Assembly (NCBI RefSeq): GCF_003054705.1
Contig: NZ_QAYX01000022.1
Location: 496,001 to 560,000, forward strand
Source of the DNA: Opitutus sp. ER46
GTDB taxonomy: Bacteria; Verrucomicrobiota; Verrucomicrobiia; Opitutales; Opitutaceae
Length of the DNA: 64,000 nt
Reading direction: 5' to 3'
Within the stretch, counting starts at the first letter, position 1; each line of letters begins with the position of its first letter. The notes under the pieces were generated by a model. That model did not search any database and was not told the DNA's origin. It saw only the letters and a program-made list of their open reading frames with translations. Both the position numbers and the translations under genes were made by a program. Of the stretch, positions 43,289 to 51,038 are shown one piece after another.

Positions 43289-44041
43289 ATGGCGAAGCTC
43301 TCCGATCTCGTGACATACTGTGACCAGCGCACCCGCCGCACCTTGTTCAAGGACGCGCCGGGCGCGTTTAACGGCCTGCAGGTGGCGAACAGCGGCCGCG
43401 TCACCCGCATCGGCGCCGCGGTGGATGCCGGCGTCGCGCCGTTCCGCGAAGCCGTCGCCCGCGGCATCGACTTCCTCCTCGTGCATCACGGGCTCTACTG
43501 GGACATGCCGCGCCCGCTCACCGGCCCGGTGTACGAGCGCTTCGCCGTGCTGATGAAGGGCGACTGCGCGCTCTACTCGAATCACCTGCCGCTCGACGGG
43601 CACCCGGAGATCGGCAACAACGCGCTGCTCGCCCGCCAGATGGGGCTCCAGCCGAAGCGTCCGTTCCTGGTCCGCGACGGTCAGCCGATCGGCTGGATCG
43701 CCCCGCATCGCGGCCCGCGCAGCCAACTGCGGGCGAAGCTGGAAAAGGAATACGCGCGCGTCGTCGCGATCGAATACGGCTCCGCCTCGCCCAAGGCGGT
43801 CGCGTTCTGCAGCGGCTCGGGCAACAGCGCCATTCCTGAACTGGCGGCGGCCGGCGTCGACACCCTCGTGACCGGCGAACTCCGCGAGGAATGGTTCAAC
43901 CGCGCACAGGAGGAGAAGCTCAACCTGTATCTGTGCGGGCATTATGCCACCGAGGTTCACGCCGTGCGGGCGCTCGCGGCCGAACTCGCGGCGAAGTTCC
44001 GGCTCCCCTGGGAGTTCATCGCCACCGACAATCCCCTCTAG
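43289..44041 (+). CDS. Nif3-like dinuclear metal centre protein
   Basis: The 250-residue chain starts MAKLSDLVTYCDQ and contains metal-ligand motifs FLLVHHGLYWDM, LYSNHLPLDGHPEIGNN and the C-terminal LCGHYATEVHAVRALA. Hexameric Nif3/YbgI-family proteins bind two metals; GTP cyclohydrolase annotations for them are mostly transferred and doubtful. The start at 43289 fits the family; a longer start at 43238 adds 17 atypical residues. It lies between the PKS cluster and aroQ. Confidence 0.92.
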   Translation: MAKLSDLVTYCDQRTRRTLFKDAPGAFNGLQVANSGRVTRIGAAVDAGVAPFREAVARGIDFLLVHHGLYWDMPRPLTGPVYERFAVLMKGDCALYSNHLPLDGHPEIGNNALLARQMGLQPKRPFLVRDGQPIGWIAPHRGPRSQLRAKLEKEYARVVAIEYGSASPKAVAFCSGSGNSAIPELAAAGVDTLVTGELREEWFNRAQEEKLNLYLCGHYATEVHAVRALAAELAAKFRLPWEFIATDNPL

Positions 44042-44146
44042 GCCCGCCGCTCGCACCCGCCCGCCCGGGATGCGTTTGCCGCTCCGCCGCGCCAAAAAGA
44101 GTCTTCCCCTTTGGGGCGATTTCGTCTGTTTCGTGACCACTGTTCC

Positions 44147-44575
44147 ATGAAGAAGATCGCCATCCTCAACGGCCCGAATCTGGACCGGCTCGGCAAACGC
44201 GAACCGGAGATCTACGGCCACACCACGCTCGCCGACCTGGAACAGGCCCTGCGCGCGGAGTTCGGCGCCGTCGCCCAGCTCGAGTTCTTCCAGTCCAACC
44301 ACGAGGGCGCGCTCATCGACAAGGTCGCCGCCCTGGCCGACGCGAAGTTCGACGGTCTGGTCCTCAACGCCGGAGCACTCACACACACGAGCGTGGCCCT
44401 GCGCGATGCCCTGCTCGGCGCCCATCTGCCCGCCGTCGAGGTGCACATCTCGAACATCTACAAGCGCGAGGAATTCCGGCACACGTCGCTCACCGCCCCC
44501 GCCTGCATCGCGGTGATCACCGGCCTCGGCCTCGAGGGCTACCACGCGGCCATCCGTTTCCTGCTCAAGCGCTGA
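44147..44575 (+). CDS. aroQ: 3-dehydroquinate dehydratase, type II
   Basis: AroQ makes 3-dehydroshikimate in the shikimate pathway. The 142-residue sequence begins KIAILNGPNLDRLGKREPEIYG, including the family signature. It continues with FFQSNHEGALIDKV, LNAGALTHTSVALRDAL, PAVEVHISNIYKREEFRHTS and ACIAVITGLGLEGY. The flexible-loop arginine and catalytic tyrosine region is present. It supplies chorismate for PheA (51039-52118). A NusG-like gene starts 4 bases later. Confidence 0.96.
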   Translation: MKKIAILNGPNLDRLGKREPEIYGHTTLADLEQALRAEFGAVAQLEFFQSNHEGALIDKVAALADAKFDGLVLNAGALTHTSVALRDALLGAHLPAVEVHISNIYKREEFRHTSLTAPACIAVITGLGLEGYHAAIRFLLKR

Positions 44576-44579
44576 CCGG

Positions 44580-45071
44580 ATGACCGACTGTCTCTGGCTC
44601 GTCTGCCACACCAAGCCGAGGTGTGAGAAGAAGTTCGCCGCGCTGATGAAGGCGGAGAAGTTCGAACACTACCTTCCGCTCATCGACAGCCGCCGCGAGT
44701 ACGCGCAGCAGACCAAGGTCTTCACCAAGCCGCTTTTCCCGGGCTACGTGTTCGCCCGCGTCCCCGTCGAGCTGAAGGCCCGCATCTACCAGCAGGACCT
44801 GCTCGCCCGCGCCATCGTCGTCGAGGACGAGGCGAAGTTTCTGCGCCAGCTCGCCGACGTGAAGGCGATCGTCGAGTCCGGCCTCGAGCTCAGCGTGATG
44901 CCGCTCCTGACGAAGGGCCGGCGCGTGAAGATCACCGGCGGACCGCTGCATGGCGTCGAGGGCTACGTCGACGATCCGGCCAAGCCGCAGGGCGTCGTTG
45001 TTTCGATCGACGTGCTCCGGCAGGGCCTGCTCGTCAAGGTGCCGGCCGAGTTTCTCCTCGCCCTGCCCTGA
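44580..45071 (+). CDS. NusG-type transcription factor paralogue (RfaH/UpxY-like)
   Basis: The 163-residue protein has the NGN domain (WLVCHTKPRCEKKFAALMKAEKFEHYLP; then TKPLFPGYVFARV) followed by a KOW-containing C-terminus (KGRRVKITGGPLHGVEGYVDD). It lacks the usual bacterial NusG length and N-terminal extension, and resembles specialised paralogues that promote read-through of long polysaccharide operons. It could act on the export operon at 24297-29335, but no ops-like site was identified. It could also be the main NusG if no other copy exists. Confidence 0.85.
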   Translation: MTDCLWLVCHTKPRCEKKFAALMKAEKFEHYLPLIDSRREYAQQTKVFTKPLFPGYVFARVPVELKARIYQQDLLARAIVVEDEAKFLRQLADVKAIVESGLELSVMPLLTKGRRVKITGGPLHGVEGYVDDPAKPQGVVVSIDVLRQGLLVKVPAEFLLALP

Positions 45072-45088
45072 CGTCCCGAACCACCCGC

Positions 45089-45595
45089 TCAGCGGACGGC
45101 CAGCAGTCGCACCGCCAGATGCAGCGAGGCGCACGCGACCAGCGCCGCCGCAGTGTCATCGATCGCCACGCCCCAGCCGCCCCGCACTGCCTGCAGCCGA
45201 CGGATTCCGAACGGCTTCACAATGTCGAAGAGTCGAAACAGCGCAAAGCCGCCGAGCAGCACCGCCCAAACGGGCCAGCGCTGCACGAGCATCGGCCAGC
45301 CGAGAAAACAAAGCGGCATCGCCACAAACTCATCGAGGATCACTTCGCCGGGATCCGTGCGCCCCATGCGCACCTCGGCCAGGCCGCAGACCAGGGCCGC
45401 GACCACGAAGCCCACCGCGCTCGCGACGAGGTTCTCAAACACCGTCATCCGCGAGAAGAAGACCGTGAAATAGAGCAGCCCCGCGAGCGATCCCCAGGTG
45501 CCGGGCGCCGGCAGCTTTCGCCCCACCGGCCCCAGGGTGGCCAGCGCCACGATCCAGCCTCCCCGGCCGGCGCGCCCCTGCGAGGATGGCGGCAT
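45089..45595 (-). CDS. pgpA: Phosphatidylglycerophosphatase A
   Basis: PgpA removes phosphate from phosphatidylglycerophosphate. The 168-residue membrane protein has GTWGSLAGLLYF, the acidic active-site DPGEVILDEFVAMP, and FRLFDIVKPFGIRRLQ followed by GGWGVAIDDTAAAL. It shares one base with the pgsA stop codon (TAATG), so synthesis and dephosphorylation of the intermediate are encoded together. Confidence 0.94.
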   Translation of the reverse strand: MPPSSQGRAGRGGWIVALATLGPVGRKLPAPGTWGSLAGLLYFTVFFSRMTVFENLVASAVGFVVAALVCGLAEVRMGRTDPGEVILDEFVAMPLCFLGWPMLVQRWPVWAVLLGGFALFRLFDIVKPFGIRRLQAVRGGWGVAIDDTAAALVACASLHLAVRLLAVR

Positions 45596-46194
45596 TATTT
45601 CGAGAACAACACGTGACCGTGGCGTCGGAAATACGAGTAGCCCGACGTCACCGTTAGCACCGCCGAAAGGGCATAGAGCGAGATGCCCACGATCTGGATC
45701 ACGTGAATCCAGATCTGCTCATCGCCGCCGAACACCTCCCGGTGATCCTTCGCGAACATCTTCGCGCCCATCAGCCAGCCAATCGCGTTGAGCTGGACGA
45801 ACGTCTTGATCTTCCCGCCCGTGTCCGCCTCCACGACCAAGCCCTTCGAGGCCGTCGCCATGCGCAGGCCGGAAATCGCAAATTCCCGGCAGAGGATGCA
45901 CAGCAGCAGCAGCATGGCCGTGATGTTGTGGCCCATGAAATAGTCGCCATTTACGAGCGCGATCAGCAGCCCGATGACCAGCACCTTGTCGATGACCGCG
46001 TCCATGAACCGGCCAAACGCGGAAACCTCGCCCCATTGCCGGGCCAGCTTGCCGTCGAGCCAGTCCGTCAGTCCCGCCACGATGAAGAGCCAGAAAGCGA
46101 GCGTCGGCGCCCACTGAAAGTCAGCGTACATCAGCGCGACCACGGCAAACATGAGGGGCACGCGCGAAATGGTGAGCAGGTTCGGAAGTGACAT
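45595..46194 (-). CDS. pgsA: CDP-diacylglycerol-glycerol-3-phosphate 3-phosphatidyltransferase
   Basis: The 199-residue inner-membrane enzyme begins MSLPNLLTISRVPLMF and has the CDP-alcohol phosphotransferase signature DGKLARQWGEVSAFGRFMDAVIDK with the DG..AR, G...D...D pattern intact. It makes phosphatidylglycerophosphate, the substrate of PgpA encoded downstream with a one-base overlap. Start 46194 is fixed by family similarity; the longer frame is spurious. Confidence 0.95.
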   Translation of the reverse strand: MSLPNLLTISRVPLMFAVVALMYADFQWAPTLAFWLFIVAGLTDWLDGKLARQWGEVSAFGRFMDAVIDKVLVIGLLIALVNGDYFMGHNITAMLLLLCILCREFAISGLRMATASKGLVVEADTGGKIKTFVQLNAIGWLMGAKMFAKDHREVFGGDEQIWIHVIQIVGISLYALSAVLTVTSGYSYFRRHGHVLFSK

Positions 46195-46365
46195 CGACTT
46201 AGCGGGAAAGACAGCCCGGCCCCCGGGGAGAGGCAAGCGCGGAGACAGCCAAATTGCAGTTCCTTCCACCTCCGCGACGCCCTCCGCCTCCGCTGCGGCC
46301 GAAACCCTCCGGCCAAAAACGCATCGCCTCCCGCGGAATTGTGGGTTTTCTGACCCGAACCGCTC

Positions 46366-46854
46366 ATGCGACACTGCATCTATCCGGGAACCTTCGACCC
46401 GATCACCTACGGCCACATGGACGTGCTCCAGCGCGCCGCCAAGTTGTTCGACCGGGTCACCGTCGCCGTGGCCCAGAATGCCGGCAAGCATCCGCTCTTC
46501 AGCGCGGAAGAACGCATGGAGATGGTGCTGCCCAACGTAGCCCGCTTCCCCAACGTGAGCGTCACGATCTTCACCGGCCTGCTGGTCGAGTTCGCCATGC
46601 AGCAGAACGCCGATGCGATCATCCGTGGTCTCCGCGCCCTGTCCGACTTCGAATTCGAATTCAACATGGCCCTGATGAACCGGCATCTGCAGCCGAAGAT
46701 CGAAACGATCTTCGTAATGCCGAACGAGCAGTTCAGCTACACCAGCTCGACGCTGGTGAAGCAGGTCGCGGCCTACGGCGGCGACGTGAAGCACTTCGTG
46801 CCGCCGAACGTTCGCGAGGCCCTACACCGCACGTACAGCGCGCAGCGGGAGTAG
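46366..46854 (+). CDS. coaD: Phosphopantetheine adenylyltransferase
   Basis: CoaD makes dephospho-CoA from phosphopantetheine and ATP. The 162-residue sequence has the nucleotidyltransferase motif CIYPGTFDPITYGHMDVL, then AIIRGLRALSDFEFEFNMALMNRHL and the C-terminal FSYTSSTLVKQVAAYGG. All key residues are visible. It is divergent from pgsA, with a 171-base gap that holds no other obvious feature. Confidence 0.97.
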   Translation: MRHCIYPGTFDPITYGHMDVLQRAAKLFDRVTVAVAQNAGKHPLFSAEERMEMVLPNVARFPNVSVTIFTGLLVEFAMQQNADAIIRGLRALSDFEFEFNMALMNRHLQPKIETIFVMPNEQFSYTSSTLVKQVAAYGGDVKHFVPPNVREALHRTYSAQRE

Positions 46855-47046
46855 CCTCGACGACTTCCCCGGGGGGAGCCCCGGGGACCGGGCCTCCCGC
46901 GCAGGAGAGCAGTCTCCCGTTCGCAGTGAACGTCCGCAAACTGCGTCACCTTTTACCCCTCGCAACGTCTTTGCCCACCTCACCGCGGTTGTGCTCCTGA
47001 CGGGCTGACGGAACGCGGTGCCAACATTTTCCGCAATCTTCCCCCC

Positions 47047-48510
47047 ATGGCCAAATCCAGAAACTACGGTGGTCTTATCGTGATCGCGGCGCTGCTCGTC
47101 GCCGCCGCCGGTGGCGCCTGGTACTACCTCGCCGGCAAGAACGACAAGCAGCCGGAGTTCAGCACCACCAAGGTCGGCCGCGGCGACATCACCCAAGCCG
47201 TTACCGCCACCGGTGACCTCCAGCCGGTCGTCACCGTCGACGTCGGCGCCCAGGTCTCCGGCCAGGTCAAGGAGGTGCTCGTCGACTTCAACTCCCGCGT
47301 GAAGGCCGGCGATGTCCTCGCTCGCATCGACCCCGCCATGGCCGAGCAGAAGCTCCGCCAGGCCCAGGCCGACCTCGAGTCCGCCAAGGCCAACAACCAA
47401 CTCCTCCAAATCAACGCCCGGCGAACCCGCGACCTCGCGGCCAAGAACCTGGTTTCCCAATCCGAGCTCGACACCGCCGAGGCCCAGCTCGCGCAGTCCA
47501 ACGCCACGCTCATGACGCGCACCGCCGCCGTCGAGAACGCCAAGCTCGACCTGCTGCACTGCACCATCACCGCCCCCATCGACGGCATGGTGCTCAACCG
47601 CAACACCGACCGCGGCCGCACCGTGAACTCGAGCATGAACGCGCCCACGCTCTTCACCCTCGTGAACGACCTCACGCGCATGCAGATCCAGGCCGCCGTC
47701 GCCGAGGCCGACGTCGGCGCGATCACCGAGGGGATGGACGTCACCTTTACCGTCGACGCCTTCCCAAATCGCACGTTCCGCGGCACGGTTCGCCAGGTGC
47801 GCAACGCCGCCACCACCACGTCCAGCGTCGTCTCGTACGCCACCATCATCGACGTGAACAATGACGATCTCCGGCTGAAGCCCGGCATGACCGCCAACGT
47901 CTCGATCATCATCGCCCAAAAGACGAACGCCCTGCGCATCAGCAACTCGGCCCTCCGCGCCCGCATCCCGCAGGAGCTGCTGCCGAAGGCTCCGGAGCCG
48001 GCCAAGACCGCCAAAGCAGGCGCCGCTCCCGCCGCCGCCCCGGCGATGAACGACCAGGAACGCTTCGCCATCGTCCGCGCGATCTGGACCGAACTCGGCA
48101 TCCAGCGTGGCACGCCCCCCAGCGCCGAACAGATTGCCGCGTTCCGCGCCAAGGCCGCCGAGAAGGGGCTCGACGCCGAGACGATCGACCGCGTGCTCAC
48201 CCGCTTCTCCGGCGGCGGCCCCGGTGGTCGGCGTAGCCGCGAGGGCGGCGCTCCCGGCGCCCCCAATCCCGTCGTCACGCGCACCGTCTACAAGCTCGTC
48301 GATCCGGTCGCGCAGAAGCTTGAACCCGTCAACGCGAAGCTCGGGATCTCCGACGGCATGTACACCGAGGTGCTCGACGGGCTCGCCGAGGACGACACGC
48401 TGGTCACGGCCGTCACCCTGCCCGGCACCACCGCCGCCACGCAGCCCGCCCAGAACCCCTTCCAGCAGAACCGCGGCTTCGGTCCCGGCATGGGCGGCGG
48501 CCGCCGCTGA
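47047..48510 (+). CDS. MacA-type efflux adaptor (membrane fusion protein) with long C-terminal insert
   Basis: The 487-residue protein has an N-terminal membrane anchor (residues about 8-29), lipoyl-like halves (VDVGAQVSGQVKEVLVDFNSRV; then CTITAPIDGMVLNRNTDRG), a coiled-coil hairpin (QKLRQAQADLESAKANNQ) and a beta-barrel domain. An unusual Ala/Gly-rich insert with predicted helices (about residues 318-410, including NDQERFAIVRAIWTELG) interrupts the membrane-proximal part. It is followed by ATPase and permease genes, forming a tripartite ABC exporter with an unlinked outer-membrane channel. The substrate is unknown. Confidence 0.9.
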   Translation: MAKSRNYGGLIVIAALLVAAAGGAWYYLAGKNDKQPEFSTTKVGRGDITQAVTATGDLQPVVTVDVGAQVSGQVKEVLVDFNSRVKAGDVLARIDPAMAEQKLRQAQADLESAKANNQLLQINARRTRDLAAKNLVSQSELDTAEAQLAQSNATLMTRTAAVENAKLDLLHCTITAPIDGMVLNRNTDRGRTVNSSMNAPTLFTLVNDLTRMQIQAAVAEADVGAITEGMDVTFTVDAFPNRTFRGTVRQVRNAATTTSSVVSYATIIDVNNDDLRLKPGMTANVSIIIAQKTNALRISNSALRARIPQELLPKAPEPAKTAKAGAAPAAAPAMNDQERFAIVRAIWTELGIQRGTPPSAEQIAAFRAKAAEKGLDAETIDRVLTRFSGGGPGGRRSREGGAPGAPNPVVTRTVYKLVDPVAQKLEPVNAKLGISDGMYTEVLDGLAEDDTLVTAVTLPGTTAATQPAQNPFQQNRGFGPGMGGGRR

Positions 48511-48543
48511 GTGGCCCGCCTCGCCTCGGTCACCCGCGCCACC

Positions 48544-49320
48544 ATGCCTCCCGTCGTTCAGATCAAGGATCTGCACAAGATCTACGAGTCCGGTGAAGTC
48601 CCGGTCCACGCCGTGCGCGGCGTGTCCCTGGAGATTCACCGCGGCGAATTCGTCGCGCTCATGGGCGCCAGCGGCTCCGGCAAGTCCACGCTGATGAACA
48701 TGCTGGGCTGCCTCGATCGCCCGACCCGCGGCACCTACCTGCTCGACGGCACCAACGTCAGCCAGCTCGACCGCAACGAGCTCGCCGACCTCCGGAATCA
48801 GAAGCTCGGGTTCGTCTTCCAGGGCTTCAATCTCCTGTCCCGCACCACCGCCCTGGAGAACGTGGAGCTGCCGATGCTCTACGGCCGCAACCAGCACCTC
48901 AGCTCCACTGAGATCCGCGACCGCGCGCTGCGCTGCCTCGACATCGTCGGCCTGTCGAAGCGCGCCGATCACTTCCCCAACCAGCTTTCCGGCGGCCAGC
49001 AGCAGCGCGTCGCCATCGCCCGCGCCCTGGTGAACGAGCCGCAGGTGCTCCTCGCCGACGAGCCCACCGGCAATCTCGATTCGAAGACCTCCGTCGAGGT
49101 CATGGGCGTCTTCCAGCAGCTCAACGCCCAGGGCATCACCATCGTGATGGTCACCCACGAGCTCGACATCGCCCACTTCACCAAGCGCAACCTGATCCTC
49201 CGCGACGGCCTGGTCGTGCGCGATGAGATCATCGCCCAACCCAGCGTCCCCGAAGTGGAGCTCGCCAAACTCGCGGAAGCCGAGGCCGCCGCCAAGCTCA
49301 CCGGCGGCGCTTCCGCCTAA
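48544..49320 (+). CDS. MacB/LolD-type ABC transporter ATP-binding protein
   Basis: The 258-residue ATPase carries Walker A GASGSGKSTLMN, Q-loop VFQGFNLLS, signature LSGGQQQRVAIARAL, Walker B VLLADEPTGNLD and the H-loop VTHELDI. ATG 48544 is preferred to the GTG at 48511, since the domain begins at PPVVQIKDLHKIYESG. The gene lies between the adaptor gene and a separate permease gene, so MacB is split here into two polypeptides. Confidence 0.93.
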   Translation: MPPVVQIKDLHKIYESGEVPVHAVRGVSLEIHRGEFVALMGASGSGKSTLMNMLGCLDRPTRGTYLLDGTNVSQLDRNELADLRNQKLGFVFQGFNLLSRTTALENVELPMLYGRNQHLSSTEIRDRALRCLDIVGLSKRADHFPNQLSGGQQQRVAIARALVNEPQVLLADEPTGNLDSKTSVEVMGVFQQLNAQGITIVMVTHELDIAHFTKRNLILRDGLVVRDEIIAQPSVPEVELAKLAEAEAAAKLTGGASA

Positions 49321-49332
49321 CCCGGCCCACCG

Positions 49333-50541
49333 ATGCGCTTCACCAACATCATCCGCGTCGCCCTGCGCGCCCTCCGCCGCAACCTCATGCGGTCCATCCT
49401 GACCGCGCTCGGCATCATCATCGGTATCGCCGCCGTCATTACGACCGTCAGCATGGGCACCGGCGCCAAGGCCCAGATCGAGGCCCAGGTCGCCGCCCTC
49501 GGCCAGAACATCATCACGGTCTTCCCCAACTTCTTCAGCGCCGGTGGCGTGCGCAGCGGGTTCGGCGGCGCGATCACCCTCACCCCCGAGGACGCCGAGG
49601 CGATCCAGAGCGAGGTCGCCGAGGTCGATGGCGTCAGCCCCGAGATCCGCGACCGCGCCCAGGTCCTCGCCAACGGTCTCAACTGGAACACCCAGGTGCT
49701 CGGCGAATCGCCCGACTACGTCTTCATCCGCAGCTGGCCGATCGCCGAGGGCGTCATGTTCAGCGACCAGGACGTGAAGTCCGTCGCCAAGGTCTGCGTC
49801 GTCGGTCGCACCATCGTCGACCAGCTCTTCCCCGACGGCACCGCCATCGGCCAGACCCTCCGCATCCGCAACCTGCCCTTCCGCATCGTCGGCGTGCTCA
49901 GCCCCAAGGGCTACAACATCAACGGCTCCGACCAGGACGATGTCGTCATCATCCCGTACACCTCGCACATGAAGCGGGTGTCCCGCCGCGCAAACATCAA
50001 CACCATCCTCGTCCAGGCCAGCCGGCCGGATCGGCTCGACAAGGTGAAGCAGGACATCGAGGACGTCCTCACCCAGCGCCGCAAGGGCCGCGATCCCGAC
50101 TTCATCGTCCGCACCCAGGAGGAGATTGCGCAAACCGCCACGCAGACCTCCCGCACCCTCACCCTGCTGCTCGGCGGCGTCGCCCTGGTGTCACTCATCG
50201 TCGGCGGCATCGGCGTGATGAACATCATGCTGGTGTCCGTCACCGAGCGCACGCGCGAGATCGGCATCCGCCTCGCCATCGGCGCCCACGGTCGCGACGT
50301 GCTCGCGCAGTTCCTCATCGAGGCCACGATGCTCAGCGTCCTTGGCGGCGTGCTCGGCATCCTGACCGGCGTCGCCGCCTCCAAGGTGATCACCATCTAC
50401 TGGGGCCTCCCCACGCTGGTCTCACCGGCCTCGATCTTCGTGGCCGTCGGCGTGAGCACCGCCATCGGCGTCTTCTTCGGCTTCTACCCCGCCCGCAAAG
50501 CCGCCCAGCTCGATCCCATCGAAGCCCTCCGCTACGAATAG
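49333..50541 (+). CDS. MacB-type ABC transporter permease (FtsX domain)
   Basis: The 402-residue protein has an N-terminal helix (LTALGIIIGIAAVITTVSMG), a large periplasmic MacB_PCD domain (about residues 45-260) and the C-terminal FtsX domain with three helices (LLGGVALVSLIVGGIGVMNIML; SVTERTREIGIRLAIGA; ATMLSVLGGVLGILTG). It is the third gene of the exporter operon. It ends close to heptamer array D. Confidence 0.92.
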   Translation: MRFTNIIRVALRALRRNLMRSILTALGIIIGIAAVITTVSMGTGAKAQIEAQVAALGQNIITVFPNFFSAGGVRSGFGGAITLTPEDAEAIQSEVAEVDGVSPEIRDRAQVLANGLNWNTQVLGESPDYVFIRSWPIAEGVMFSDQDVKSVAKVCVVGRTIVDQLFPDGTAIGQTLRIRNLPFRIVGVLSPKGYNINGSDQDDVVIIPYTSHMKRVSRRANINTILVQASRPDRLDKVKQDIEDVLTQRRKGRDPDFIVRTQEEIAQTATQTSRTLTLLLGGVALVSLIVGGIGVMNIMLVSVTERTREIGIRLAIGAHGRDVLAQFLIEATMLSVLGGVLGILTGVAASKVITIYWGLPTLVSPASIFVAVGVSTAIGVFFGFYPARKAAQLDPIEALRYE

Positions 50542-50572
50542 CTGCTGGCCGGAGGCCGAAAGCAGCCTGAGG

Positions 50573-50628
50573 CCGGAAGCCAGAAGTCAGAGGCCAGAAG
50601 CCGGAGGCCGGAAGCCGGAAGCCAGACG
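50573..50628. repeat. Heptamer repeat array D
   Basis: Eight in-phase heptamers (CCGGAAG, CCAGAAG, TCAGAGG, CCAGAAG, CCGGAGG, CCGGAAG, CCGGAAG, CCAGACG) start 32 bases after the permease stop. Looser copies fill the gap back to the stop. The words are the reverse complement of the CTTCCGG-type words of array C. Confidence 0.85.
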
Positions 50629-50744
50629 GCACTGTCCACCGTCATGTCCACCGGAGCATTAGCAGAGGCGGAAGCTTCGCGGAGGAACGATCGGCGGCGG
50701 CGGAAGGCATGAGAACCTAGGTCGGTCGCCCGCGCGGCAAACGG

Positions 50745-50805
50745 AGATAACACGCCAAATCTGGCGTGTTATCTGAGTTAACGCGCCAGATTTGGCGTGT
50801 TATCT
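50745..50805. repeat. 61-bp nested palindrome
   Basis: Two hairpins lie side by side. The first (50745-50774) has perfect 13-bp arms AGATAACACGCCA/TGGCGTGTTATCT around AATC. The second (50776-50805) has the same right arm but two mismatches in its left arm, loop GATT. The whole is also an inverted repeat, as the right hairpin is nearly the reverse complement of the left. A bidirectional terminator or protein-binding site is possible. Confidence 0.85.
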
Positions 50806-50993
50806 CGGACTCGGGCCAAGCAAACGGACCCCGCCAGAGGCAGGTCGGACGTCGCATAATGGACGCCGGAACGCAGGTCAGAGGGCCGGGCGCCAGAAGC
50901 CGGTTCCCGTCCACCGCAGACCAGCGGGGCGCTGTCACGCCGCGACGTCAGCGGTTCGGCCAAAGGATGAGCAACCCAACCGTCAGCCAGCCT

Positions 50994-51038
50994 CTTCGTC
51001 TTCAGCCTTCAGCGTTCAGCTTTCAGCTTTCAGCCTTT
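50994..51038. repeat. Heptamer repeat array E
   Basis: Five perfect-phase TTCAGCN heptamers (51001-51035) preceded by CTTCGTC. Read on the minus strand, the array begins directly after the pheA stop codon. Its consensus differs from arrays A to D but the period is the same. Confidence 0.85.

Larger units (their letters stand above)
50542..51038. other. Convergent intergenic region with repeats and a nested palindrome
   Basis: This 497-base gap separates the exporter permease and pheA, whose 3' ends face each other. It contains heptamer arrays D and E at the two ends and a large palindrome in the middle. No credible gene is present; short open frames crossing the palindrome are not conserved-looking. 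Confidence 0.7.

Noticed and set aside
46822-50133. Open frame of over 1100 codons on the minus strand across the efflux operon
   Set aside because: It mirrors the adaptor, ATPase and permease genes, all with full motifs. The translation is Gly/Asp/Val/His-rich low complexity.
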